Assembly: GCF_025359345.1 (NCBI RefSeq)
Contig: NZ_JANYGQ010000001.1
Location: 1-64,000 of the forward strand
DNA from: Mucilaginibacter sp.
Lineage (GTDB): Bacteria > Bacteroidota > Bacteroidia > Sphingobacteriales > Sphingobacteriaceae
Direction of reading: 5' to 3'
DNA: 64,000 nt
Shown: positions 34,464 to 42,493 of the stretch, in pieces
How positions within the stretch are numbered: the first letter of the stretch is position 1
Layout: each line of letters begins with the position of its first letter
The notes under the pieces: generated by a model
What the model saw: the letters and a program-made list of their open reading frames with translations, nothing else
Databases searched by the model: none
Told to the model about the DNA's origin: nothing
Program-made: the position numbers and the translations under genes

Positions 34464-34895
34464 ATTTCTGATTTATCAAAGTGAATAAATTGCCAATTGT
34501 TATCGATATTCATATATAATTACGTGTGGATAGCTGTTTGTTTTACTTAATTTCCCATACCATCGTCCCGCGTTAGCGATGGCAGCTGATACCGGCCTTC
34601 GCGCCTAATGCCTTGCGCCGTATTAGCGTACAGCGCAGCCCGCTTCTATCAGCGGGAACGCCCATTTAATCAGTTGGCAGTTTGGAGTAGGCAGTTGGCA
34701 GGTTTTATTACGGTTCCAACTTGATTATCTTATTGAGCGTATACCTAACTCTCGCAATACCTTTCGCTTGTATAAGATCCCTCGCTGTCGCTCGGGATGA
34801 CAAATGGGGTGGGAGGGAACAATAATAACTGCCACTCCCCACTGCTACTGTCACTTTTTTAAACCACTCTCCACTCACAGTTCACCACTCTCCAA
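34464..34895. other. Intergenic border of the defence island, no gene seen
   Basis: About 430 bases. The right part has short imperfect repeats of GTTGGCAG/GGCAGTTGGCAG type and runs of CACTC-like sequence common between genes in this group. No reading frame with a family motif was found. Composition returns to that of the main chromosome here. Confidence 0.35.
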
Positions 34896-36401
34896 TCAAT
34901 CCTCCGGCTTCTCCTTCGGATCCGCCATCTTCACTATCCTCGGCTCAAACTTCGCCAGTACTTCTACCAGGTCACTTTGGGCGGCCATTACGGCGTGGAT
35001 GTCTTTGTAGGCCATGGGGGCTTCGTCAACGTCGCTGCCCATGAGGGTGATGCGTTTGTCGGCGAGGTTGGCGGCGATGGCGGCTTTGTCGAGCGTTTTG
35101 AAGGCTGCGCTGCGGCTCATCAAACGGCCCGCACCGTGACTGGCGGAGTTGATGCTGGCCGCGTCGCCCTTACCACGCACCACGAAACCGGGGGTGCTCA
35201 TGCTGCCGGGGATAATACCCAGCACACCGGGACCGGCCGGGGTTGCGCCTTTGCGGTGCACCATTACGGGGGTACCATCGGCCAGCTGCTCCTGCCAGGC
35301 AAAATTGTGGTGGTTCTCAATCCGCATCAGCGGGTTAAGGTTTAGCGCACGGGCAATTTTGTTGTGTATCTCGTGGTGGTTGGCGCTGGCGTATTCGCCG
35401 GCCAGGTTCATGGCAATCCAGTATTCCTGCCCTTCGTCGTTATCCAAATTCAGCCAGGCCAGGTGCTTTGCTTCGGGCGGCAATTTGGTTTTGCTCATAG
35501 CAATTTTTGAGTAATGGTCGGCCACGCTACCGCCAAACCCGCGCGAGCCGGAGTGCGAAAGCAAAGCCAAATAATTGCCCGCGGGGATACCATCCAGCGC
35601 CCCTTCGGCGAGGGTAAGCTCGCCCCACTCCACAAAGTGGTTGCCGGTGCCGCTGGTTCCGAGCTGTGCGTAGGCCTTGTCTTTCAGGTTGCGGATCACC
35701 TTGGTTTCGCCCCAGGTCTTGCTATCGAACAGCGAGCTGTCGTGGTACGATTTGGTGGTGCAGCCAATACCAAAATAGGTATGGTCCATCAGCATGCCTT
35801 TTAGCATATCAGCTTCAGTATCTACCGTGGCGGCTGGCAGATCGAAAATGCTGAGGCACATGCGGCAGGCAATATCAACCCCAACGGCAAAGGGGATAAT
35901 GGTGTTTGCCGTGGTGGCCAGCACGCCGCCAATGGGCAGGCCGTAACCCTGGTGCGCATCGGGCATCAGCGCGCCGGCGACAGCAATGGGCAATTTCACA
36001 GCTGTTTTCATCTGTGCCAGCGCGCCTACCTCAATGTGTTCCAGACCCCAAACGGGGAAGTCGGCAATTTCTTCTTTAAGGGCAAATGTGCTGCGCTGCT
36101 GCTTTACAAACTTGCCTTCTTTACGCAGGTTAATAACGCTTTCGGCCAGGTTTTTAAACTTGCCGCCTTTTTTAAGGGCGTAGGGCATAGGGTCGTCAAT
36201 CAGGGCTTCCAGATTGGCGAGTATTTCGGGCTTGTCCATTACGGCATGTTTTAGCAGTCCGTTGGCCACACGGCTAAAGTTTTCGAGTATTTTAACGTCG
36301 TTAATGCCGAGGGCTTTGAGTTCGTTGTTCGACACTTTAAGGCCCCCCGGCCCCCTGAAGGGGGAGTTGTTTTCGGGTGCGGTTGTATTTTCTTTTTCCA
36401 T
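34896..36401 (-). CDS. rtcB: RNA 3'-phosphate/5'-OH ligase RtcB
   Basis: 501 residues with all RtcB motifs: the metal-site cysteine in GVDIACRM, GTSGTGNHFVEWGE, SHSGSRGFG, the HHNFAWQE His pair, and SASHGAGR, whose His422 is the expected guanylated residue. RtcB seals RNA ends with 2',3'-cyclic phosphate or 3'-phosphate and 5'-OH, typical products of HEPN or anticodon nucleases. No archease or RtcA gene is nearby. The first 20 residues are encoded partly by a dispersed GC-rich repeat (SPFRGPGGL, 36340-36365), an unusual N-terminal extension. The promoter 470 bases upstream carries the palindrome shared with rsr, and a WYL regulator is encoded divergently. Confidence 0.95.
   Translation of the reverse strand: MEKENTTAPENNSPFRGPGGLKVSNNELKALGINDVKILENFSRVANGLLKHAVMDKPEILANLEALIDDPMPYALKKGGKFKNLAESVINLRKEGKFVKQQRSTFALKEEIADFPVWGLEHIEVGALAQMKTAVKLPIAVAGALMPDAHQGYGLPIGGVLATTANTIIPFAVGVDIACRMCLSIFDLPAATVDTEADMLKGMLMDHTYFGIGCTTKSYHDSSLFDSKTWGETKVIRNLKDKAYAQLGTSGTGNHFVEWGELTLAEGALDGIPAGNYLALLSHSGSRGFGGSVADHYSKIAMSKTKLPPEAKHLAWLNLDNDEGQEYWIAMNLAGEYASANHHEIHNKIARALNLNPLMRIENHHNFAWQEQLADGTPVMVHRKGATPAGPGVLGIIPGSMSTPGFVVRGKGDAASINSASHGAGRLMSRSAAFKTLDKAAIAANLADKRITLMGSDVDEAPMAYKDIHAVMAAQSDLVEVLAKFEPRIVKMADPKEKPED
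36340..36365. repeat. GC-rich dispersed repeat inside the rtcB coding start
   Basis: CCCCCCGG and CCCCCTGAAGGGGG form a hairpin-prone block that is closely related to the repeat at 1727-1799. It lies in frame within codons 12-21 of rtcB and encodes SPFRGPGGL, which has no counterpart in most RtcB proteins. Confidence 0.6.
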
Positions 36402-36432
36402 TTTGTTTTGCTTTTTGTGCTCTTAATATATT

Positions 36433-36833
36433 TCGCAAATGTCTGGCGGGTTGACTCACCCCGCCGACGCTTCGCTGGGCGACCCTCTCTTCGCTGCGCG
36501 GAAAGAGGGTGAGCTGCAATTATTCCTTTTATCTTTTGTTTTCCGCCCGCCAATGCCTCCCCCTCTTTCTGAAAGAGAGAGGGGGGTGGGGGGGAGTAAA
36601 ACTCTGCGAGCGATATTCACGCTTTTTACTCACCCCGGCGTTTATCGCAAATGCACTGGCGGGTCGACTCACCCCGCCGACGCTTCGCTGGGCGACCCTC
36701 TCTTCGCTGCGCGCAAAGAGGGTGAGCTGCAATTATTCCTTTTATCTTTTGTTTTCCGCCCGCCAATGCCTCCCCCTCTCTTTGAAAAAGAGAGGGGGTT
36801 GGGGGGGGAGTCGACTCTGCGAGCGATATTCAC
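36433..36833. repeat. Two tandem copies of a ~190-bp element in the rtcB leader
   Basis: Copy A (36433-36622) and copy B (36645-36833) are nearly identical, from TCGCAAATG to GCGATATTCACGC. Each contains GC-rich inverted segments (CCCTCTCTTCGCTGCGCG and CCCCCTCTCT blocks). They separate the rtcB promoter from its start codon, creating a leader of about 455 bases. Confidence 0.85.
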
Positions 36834-36858
36834 GCCACCCTTTCCATTTTCAACACCA

Positions 36859-36898
36859 CAAAGAACTAGTGTTACTGCGCAATCTATTTGCGCAGTAA
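36859..36898 (-). promoter_or_regulatory. rtcB promoter with operator shared with rsr
   Basis: TTACTGCGCA (36872-36881), a 7-base spacer and TGCGCAGTAA (36889-36898) form a perfect 10-bp-arm palindrome. Toward rtcB, TTTG of a -7-like box (36859-36862) lies exactly 11 bases beyond the ACTGCGCA core. The rsr promoter has the same core, spacer length, orientation and distance. Confidence 0.78.
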
Positions 36899-37106
36899 AA
36901 AATAAATCAATAAATTTCAAAAATTATTTTAGTCAACTGTAGAAGGGTTAAACACAAGTCCCGTCTTCGCCTCACCTAAATCCTCTCCAAAGGAGAGGAC
37001 TTAAGCTTCGACCGGGGAGATTTGTTAAACCAATTCCGCAATCGAACTTCCGCATTCCGCAATTAAATAAATCCGAAATCGAACATCCGAAATCCGAAAT
37101 CAAACC

Positions 37107-38195
37107 ATGCCTGTAAACCGCAACGCCCTCATCCGCTACCGCACCATCGACCATTGCCTGCAAAACCGCTATAAAAAGTGGACTTTGGAGGATTTGATTG
37201 ATGCCTGTTCTGATGCTTTGTACGAATACCAGGGTATTGACACCGGCGTTAGCCGCCGCACCATACAGGCGGATATGGAGATGATGCGCAGCAACAAGCT
37301 GGGCTACGAAGCGCCGATTGTGGTGGTGGACAGGAAGTATTATACCTATTCGGATAAAAATTACAGTATTACCAATATACCGCTCAACAACCACGATATG
37401 CAGGTGCTGGGCGAGGTGGCGGGCCTGCTGCAGCAGTTTAAGGGCTTCAGCCATTTTGCTGATGTAAACGAGATGGTGAGTAAACTGGAAGATAAGATAT
37501 ACACCCAAAAAACGCATAGCGCCCCGGTTATTGATTTTGAGAAGAACGATAATTTGAAGGGATTGGAGTGGATAGAGGTTATCCGCCGGGCTATCGTGGC
37601 CAAAAAAACCATGTGCGTTACTTACCAGAGCTTTAAGGCCAGGGTACCCAATACCTTTTGCTTCAGCGGTTATTTGCTGAAGGAGTACCGCAACCGGTGG
37701 TTCGTGCTGGGGCAATCGCACGCAAAGAATGCACCACTGCTTACCCTGGCGCTCGACAGGATCAAGACGATTGAGGAGCACGACGAGGAATACCGCGAAA
37801 ACAAAACCATTAACCTGGCCACTTATTATGACGATGTGCTGGGTGTTACCAAAAGCCCAAACCAGCGCGATGTGGAGGTGGTGTTTTGGATAGATGATGC
37901 CAATGCGCCATACATTATTACCAAACCCATCCACCACACGCAAAAGCTACTGAGCGAAGATGCCGATGGCAAGATCTTCAGCATCCGCGTGATCATGAAC
38001 TTTGAGTTGGAACGCGAACTGCTCGGCTTCGGCCCGAAGATACGGGTGCTGGGTCCGCGGCTTTTGGTGAAGCAGATACGGGAGCAACTACAAAAGACGC
38101 TGGGGAGGTATGAGAGTCAAGAACCAAGAATCAAGAACCAAGAGTCAAGAACCAGGAGTCAGGAACCGGGAGTCAAGAATAAAGAAGAAAAATAG
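37107..38195 (+). CDS. WYL-domain transcriptional regulator
   Basis: 362 residues. The N-terminal winged helix covers residues 5-85 (TLEDLIDACSDALYEYQGIDTGVSRRTIQADMEMMRSN). The WYL domain spans roughly 150-235 with VIRRAIVAKKTMCVTYQSF and GYLLKEYRNRWFVLGQS, and a WCX-type C-terminal domain follows. WYL proteins sense nucleic-acid or nucleotide ligands and often govern DNA-damage or defence genes. Head-to-head placement with rtcB makes it the prime candidate to bind the rsr/rtcB palindrome. The last 25 residues come from a tandem repeat of AGTCAAGAACCA-like units (38112-38190) and are probably a non-functional tail. Confidence 0.9.
   Translation: MPVNRNALIRYRTIDHCLQNRYKKWTLEDLIDACSDALYEYQGIDTGVSRRTIQADMEMMRSNKLGYEAPIVVVDRKYYTYSDKNYSITNIPLNNHDMQVLGEVAGLLQQFKGFSHFADVNEMVSKLEDKIYTQKTHSAPVIDFEKNDNLKGLEWIEVIRRAIVAKKTMCVTYQSFKARVPNTFCFSGYLLKEYRNRWFVLGQSHAKNAPLLTLALDRIKTIEEHDEEYRENKTINLATYYDDVLGVTKSPNQRDVEVVFWIDDANAPYIITKPIHHTQKLLSEDADGKIFSIRVIMNFELERELLGFGPKIRVLGPRLLVKQIREQLQKTLGRYESQEPRIKNQESRTRSQEPGVKNKEEK
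38112..38190 (+). repeat. Short tandem repeat extending the WYL reading frame
   Basis: About ten imperfect units of AGTCAAGA/ACCA type. They encode a Gln/Glu/Arg/Asn-rich tail (QEPRIKNQESRTRSQEPG) and look like an intergenic repeat into which the reading frame runs. Confidence 0.7.
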
Positions 38196-38375
38196 CAGGA
38201 TTTTACTGACACTAATTTGTCAGTACTTTTTGCGTTTTTTTGGGCGTTAAATAGGGTAAAAAGTGCATTTATGATTCAGAAATGAGGTTTTTGGTGCTTT
38301 GGGCGAGCCTGTTCCTGTTCCACCCTGTTCCTTATGTTCCACTGTGAACAGGAACAGTTTTAGCGCATATCTTTG

Positions 38376-38606
38376 TTATTTACTATCCTCGTTTTTCATA
38401 CCCTTCAACAGCGCATAAATAGCCATGGCGTGGCCGTGACCCAAATCGAAGTCGTCTTTCAGCCATTTTACAATATCGCCGGCCTTTACACCGGGAGCAA
38501 TTTCGCCATTTTGGGTGATGCCTTTTTCGGCTGCCAACTGCCTGAAATCATCAGGGCCTTTGCCGGTTTTTGCTTTTATGGTATTTAAATATCCCTGGAA
38601 CGACAT
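38376..38606 (-). CDS. DUF4287 small protein
   Basis: 76 residues, a complete DUF4287 domain: SFQGYLNTIKAKTGKGPDDFRQLA at the start and IVKWLKDDFDLGHGHAMAIYALLKG at the end, the family's best conserved part. Members are short, cytoplasmic and of unknown function, sometimes fused to DUF5655. The ATG at 38606 is the natural start. The gene runs divergently from the membrane-protein gene at 38761. Confidence 0.88.
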   Translation of the reverse strand: MSFQGYLNTIKAKTGKGPDDFRQLAAEKGITQNGEIAPGVKAGDIVKWLKDDFDLGHGHAMAIYALLKGMKNEDSK

Positions 38607-38697
38607 ATTGATTTGAGGTTTATTATGCTAAAATAGACAATTCGTTTTTTTAGGTCGATATAAACGATGAAAATGTGACAAACATTAAATTTTAACC

Positions 38698-38709
38698 TGT
38701 CAGCCGTCA
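38698..38709 (+). promoter_or_regulatory. CRP/FNR-like site upstream of the 138-residue membrane protein
   Basis: TGTCAGCCGTCA matches TGAC-N4-GTCA with one change. TTTG of a -7-like box begins exactly 27 bases downstream on the + strand (38737), and the start codon follows at 38761. The spacing equals that at four other promoters of the stress cluster. Confidence 0.55.
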
Positions 38710-38760
38710 TTATTCATTAACGGCAAAAACACGTGCTTTGGTTATTAAAAAGCATGAAGC

Positions 38761-39177
38761 ATGAAAACGCTATTGTTGGTAATTATGTTTGCTCACGGCG
38801 CCATCCACCTTATGGGTATAGCCAAAGCATACAACCTCGCGCCGGTAAAAGCGCTAAGTCAGCCTATAAATAAATTGTATGGTTGGGCGTGGCTAATTGG
38901 GGCAATATTGTTTATTGCCGCGGCCTTTATGTTTTTGTCACAAAATGAGTGGTGGTGGATACCTTCCGCCGCAGCCATTTGTATATCGCAATCCCTCGTT
39001 TTTAAATTTTGGCGCGATGCTAAATTTGGTACTATAGCTAACGTAATAATTCTTGCAGCAACCGTGGCCGGGTTCAGTGTTTGGTTTTTCAATAAAAGTA
39101 TCCATCGTGGCCACGAAAGTATTTCGCAATTAACCGCAATACATCAAAACCACAATACTGCATATGAAAATAAATAA
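38761..39177 (+). CDS. Small multi-pass membrane protein, unknown
   Basis: 138 residues with four membrane helices (LLLVIMFAHGAIHLMGIAKAY, LYGWAWLIGAILFIAAAFMFL, IPSAAAICISQSLVFKFW, IANVIILAATVAGFSVWFF). A His-rich polar tail follows (HRGHES...HQNHN), which could bind metal. I recognise no family name. An FNR-like site precedes it at activator distance, so it probably belongs to the low-oxygen regulon. The small gene at 39164 overlaps its end. Confidence 0.7.
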   Translation: MKTLLLVIMFAHGAIHLMGIAKAYNLAPVKALSQPINKLYGWAWLIGAILFIAAAFMFLSQNEWWWIPSAAAICISQSLVFKFWRDAKFGTIANVIILAATVAGFSVWFFNKSIHRGHESISQLTAIHQNHNTAYENK

Positions 39178-39328
39178 AGCCTGGCACCTGGCAACCCCTA
39201 TGCCTAAAAACCCGACGCTTGAGCAGCGCCTAACGTGGCACAAAGCACACCAGTTAAATTGCGGTTGCAGGCCGGTACCCAAAAGCCTGGAGAAGGAGAT
39301 TATAAAAAGATCCGCCACTAAAAGTTAA
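39164..39328 (+). CDS. Small conserved protein of 54 residues
   Basis: A short frame overlapping the end of the membrane protein by 14 bases. It encodes an aromatic, basic protein with PKNPTLEQRLTWHKAHQLNCGCRP and ends KRSATKS. The W-H-x2-H and C-x-C combination suggests a small metal-binding domain. Similar tiny proteins occur in Sphingobacteriaceae to my knowledge. Overlap with the previous gene supports real coding by translational coupling. Confidence 0.6.
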   Translation: MKINKAWHLATPMPKNPTLEQRLTWHKAHQLNCGCRPVPKSLEKEIIKRSATKS

Positions 39329-39409
39329 CCCGGAATTAAAAATTGAATTAAATAAAGACTTATTATCCGGCGGCGATCTCCGGTCAATTGGCAACAGCAA
39401 CGAGGTGGT

Positions 39410-40171
39410 TTTACTTACCACCATAAGTAAACTATCCAATAAGTTTAATGTGTGAAAAAAGTTGATAGCCCAAACTGTCAAAAAAACTGCTGCACCCAGC
39501 ACCACCATTTTTTTAACAAAATTGTTTTTCTGTTTTTCAAGCGGTGTTTTTTCTTCGGCTATGTTTTCGAGGGCGGCACCTATATGGCCAAGCCTGGTTT
39601 GGCTGCCAATAGCAGTTACTTGGCAACCACTAACCCTGTTGCTACTGTACACCCCTGGTAAACCTGGTTATCTTTCCTTCGTATTTTTGCCTACCGGTAG
39701 CGATTCCCCGGTTAAAACCGACTCATTTACAGTAAAGTCGTTCGCTCTTAATACCAATCCGTCGGCCGCTATTGAATGCCCTTCTTCTGCAATCAAAACA
39801 TCGCCAATAACCAAATCAGCCGAATTAATTTCCTGGTACCGGCCATCGCGAATTACTTTGCATAGCGGGCTGGTCAATACCTTTAATTTTTCAAGCGCCG
39901 AATTGCTCCTGGCATCCTGGTAAAGTGAAATTCCGGCAACCAGCACAATGGCTACCGACAGGAAAACGGCGTCAGGTGTGTTCCCGCTTATGTAATAAAT
40001 AACAGATGCCACCAAAAGCAATACCACCATCGGCTCCTTTGCCAGGCTTATAATTGCTGCTACAACCGCATTTTGGGTTTTATTGATAACTATATTAGCA
40101 CCAAATTTTATTCTCGATTCGGCAACTTCCGCTGCCGTTAAACCTTTTATACCGAATGTTTCATCTGCCAT
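39410..40171 (-). pseudogene. Truncated, frameshifted P-type cation ATPase
   Basis: The N-terminal third of a P2-type ATPase is readable. Residues from 40171 to 39668 run from the cation-ATPase N-domain (LTAAEVAESRIKFGANIV) to the actuator motif VLTGESLPVGK and stop at a frame break. The next frame resumes the protein (VSGCQVTAIGSQTRLGHIGAALENI) from about 39652 and loses similarity near 39419. The phosphorylation domain (DKTGT), ATP site and C-terminal helices are absent. It follows a universal stress gene by 10 bases, so it was once its operon partner. A functional product is very unlikely. Confidence 0.85.
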
Positions 40172-40181
40172 TACCAGCTTT

Positions 40182-41048
40182 TTAGTTTTTGATGTTTGAT
40201 GGAATTACCAGCAATGGCACATGTTGATTAGTAAGGATTTTTTTCGATGTGCTGTTCCGAATGAGACGCATTAAAAACGAATCCTGGTGATGCGTAAGTG
40301 CAAGCACATCGGCTTTAGTTTCATTGCAATAGGTATTAAGCCTGTTTACCACATCCTTTCCCCTTATTTCGCTATAACTTATACCCGGGTATTTTTGCTT
40401 GTGTATTTCGGTTAAAAAAGTTTTTAACTGGTTATTTGAAGCAATGTCCCCATCGCCGGCGGTTTGCACGTGAACAACTTCCATCTTACAATTCAGTTGT
40501 TTTGCCAGCTTAATAAGATATGGCAGGGCGGTAATATCGTCATCTTCAAAATCTGTAGCAAAAACCATCTTTTTAAACCGCTTAGGCTCGTTGCCCGGCG
40601 GTACAATTAGTACAGGGCGCGTTGATTTGTCAATAATAGCATACGTATCGCTCCCGCCAACTAAGTGGTCAATAGTGCTGCCGTTACGCGAGCCTGTTAT
40701 AATCATTTCTATTTTTCTCTGATGCGTAATTTCGTCAACATTACCGGTTAAACTGCCTGCACCTGCCCTTATATGAATTATCGGCTGCGCCGGCTCGGTA
40801 CCTTTTACCGATAAATAACCCTCAAGTAAATTACGTTGTTTCTCAAGTTTTTCAATACACATGTGCTCCCGTTCTGCTATTTCGTCCATAATCCATGGGC
40901 CGCCCGCATACTGGGGTATTATAGGTGCTGTTACGTAAGCATTAAATAACAGCAGGTCGGCTTGAAGCTGCGCTGCCAGCAAAGCGCCGGTACGGGTAGC
41001 ATTGGCGGCGTTCTCCGAAAGGTCTGTTAAAACTAATATTGTTTTCAT
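40182..41048 (-). CDS. Tandem-domain universal stress protein
   Basis: 288 residues with two UspA domains. Each begins with the family strand (KTILVLTDLSENAANATRTG and KKMVFATDFEDDDITALPYL). The first ends in the ATP-type signature ITGSRNGSTIDHLVGGSDTYAIIDKSTRPVLIV, a variant of G-x2-G-x9-G-S/T. The second lacks most of it. This two-domain form is typical of Bacteroidota. Its promoter has a CRP/FNR-like site 27 bases from a TTTG box. Confidence 0.92.
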   Translation of the reverse strand: MKTILVLTDLSENAANATRTGALLAAQLQADLLLFNAYVTAPIIPQYAGGPWIMDEIAEREHMCIEKLEKQRNLLEGYLSVKGTEPAQPIIHIRAGAGSLTGNVDEITHQRKIEMIITGSRNGSTIDHLVGGSDTYAIIDKSTRPVLIVPPGNEPKRFKKMVFATDFEDDDITALPYLIKLAKQLNCKMEVVHVQTAGDGDIASNNQLKTFLTEIHKQKYPGISYSEIRGKDVVNRLNTYCNETKADVLALTHHQDSFLMRLIRNSTSKKILTNQHVPLLVIPSNIKN

Positions 41049-41095
41049 GTCCAGTTATTTAAAACAAATCTTGGGTTTATTTTCTTTGTAAAGAA

Positions 41096-41107
41096 TGACA
41101 GCCGTCA
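41096..41107 (-). promoter_or_regulatory. CRP/FNR-like site of the USP-ATPase operon
   Basis: TGACAGCCGTCA read on the + strand, a palindromic TGAC-N4-GTCA. Toward the USP gene, TTTG of the -7-like box AAGATTTG starts exactly 27 bases further. This places the site near -41, as for class II activation by CRP/FNR proteins. Confidence 0.65.
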
Positions 41108-41199
41108 CCTTGATATATGACTTAAATAGTGTCATTTAGCCGGCCATAGCTTGAAATTATGCGTGCTTTTCTTATAAACGCCCTTTGTATCATGAAAAG

Positions 41200-41211
41200 T
41201 GACCTGCATCA
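41200..41211 (+). promoter_or_regulatory. CRP/FNR-like site upstream of ackA
   Basis: TGACCTGCATCA, one change from TGAC-N4-GTCA. It lies 89 bases before the ackA start codon. The nearest TTTG is 24 bases downstream, not 27, so the fit is weaker than at other sites. Confidence 0.4.
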
Positions 41212-41299
41212 CTAACCATATGCTACCCCGTCATTTTTGGGGCAATCAATACTGCCGACCTTAGCATCAGAACATAATAGTATCATTTTACCAGGAAGG

Positions 41300-42481
41300 A
41301 TGGATAAGCAACAGAAGTTGATTTTGACGATAAATGTAGGCTCATCGAGCCTGAAGTTTGGCCTGTATAATTATGAAACGCTCGAAGCACGATATATTGG
41401 TACCGTTGAAATTGGCGGCACCGGCAACGATGCCTTCACCGTAAAAAATGCTGCAGGCGCTGTCGTTTTTCAAAAAAGAGGCCTGTATAATAATACCGTC
41501 GTTGCTTTTGATGAATTATTACAATGGCTGGAAAAAAATAACCTTGTAGAATTTATTGTGGCTGCGGGGCACCGGGTAGTGCAGGGTGGCCCTGAGGGTA
41601 AACATCCGGCGCTGCTGACAGACTACATGTTGCACAACCTTGGCAAACTGGTTTACCTGGCCCCTAATCACCTGCCTGCCGAACTTGAAGTAATAAATAT
41701 TTTCGGAAATACATTTCCGGCGATTCAACAAATAGCCTGTTTTGACAATTCCTTTCACCAGCATATGCCTGATTGTGCCAAGTATTATGCGCTGCCGGAA
41801 AAATATAAAAACATGGGGCTGCAGCGATATGGCTTTCACGGCCTGTCGTACGAGTATATAATGGAAAAGCTTGCCGGCAAAACAGCTGCACTTGGGCGTA
41901 AGCGCATTATCATAGCGCACCTGGGTAATGGAGCCAGCATGGTTGGCGTAAAAAATAGGGTTGGTGTTGATACCTCCATGGGGATGAGTCCTATGGGCGG
42001 ATTGGTAATGGGCACCCGGCCCGGCGACCTTGACCCCGGCGTCTCATTATTCCTCCTAAAACACGAACATTTAACTGCCGACGAGTTAGATACCTTATTT
42101 AGTAAGGAATCGGGATTAAAAGCCATTGGCGGGTTTAGTGATGTACGCAAACTATTGAATATTGAACTGCATAATCCGGATGCCCAGGCCGCTGTTGAAA
42201 TGTTTTGCTACCAGGCAAAAAAAATGATTGGATCGCTTGCTGCTGCTATCGGCGGGATCGACATATTAGTTTTTACCGGGGGCATTGGCGCTAATGCTGC
42301 TGTTATCCGCGAGCGAATTTGCAAGGATATGAATTTTATGGGCATCGAAATAAATCCAAAATCAAATAGCAACGGGCTGGAATTTATATCATCGGCAGAT
42401 AGCCGGGTAGAAGTTAAGGTGATGCAAACAGATGAGGAATGGATGATAGCATCGCACACAAAAAATTTGATAAACAATTAA
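41300..42481 (+). CDS. ackA: Acetate kinase
   Basis: 393 residues from ATG 41300, which has an AGGAAGG stretch just before it; an upstream in-frame start adds 21 residues without similarity. Signatures are NVGSSSLKFGLY at the N-terminus, CFDNSFHQHMP, RYGFHGLSYEYI, the phosphate loop HLGNGASMVGVK and FTGGIGANAAVIRERI. It converts acetyl-phosphate and ADP to acetate and ATP. The phosphoketolase gene follows 12 bases later, making a phosphoketolase-acetate kinase ATP-yielding pair that needs no phosphotransacetylase. Confidence 0.96.
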   Translation: MDKQQKLILTINVGSSSLKFGLYNYETLEARYIGTVEIGGTGNDAFTVKNAAGAVVFQKRGLYNNTVVAFDELLQWLEKNNLVEFIVAAGHRVVQGGPEGKHPALLTDYMLHNLGKLVYLAPNHLPAELEVINIFGNTFPAIQQIACFDNSFHQHMPDCAKYYALPEKYKNMGLQRYGFHGLSYEYIMEKLAGKTAALGRKRIIIAHLGNGASMVGVKNRVGVDTSMGMSPMGGLVMGTRPGDLDPGVSLFLLKHEHLTADELDTLFSKESGLKAIGGFSDVRKLLNIELHNPDAQAAVEMFCYQAKKMIGSLAAAIGGIDILVFTGGIGANAAVIRERICKDMNFMGIEINPKSNSNGLEFISSADSRVEVKVMQTDEEWMIASHTKNLINN

Positions 42482-42493
42482 AATATTAAGGTT

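Noticed and set aside
34977..35804. Long + strand frames opposite rtcB
   Set aside because: Shadows caused by high third-position GC of rtcB; no motifs of their own.
41200..41211. ackA site as a full member of the 27-base class
   Set aside because: The nearest TTTG is 24 bases downstream, so it is listed only as a weak site.
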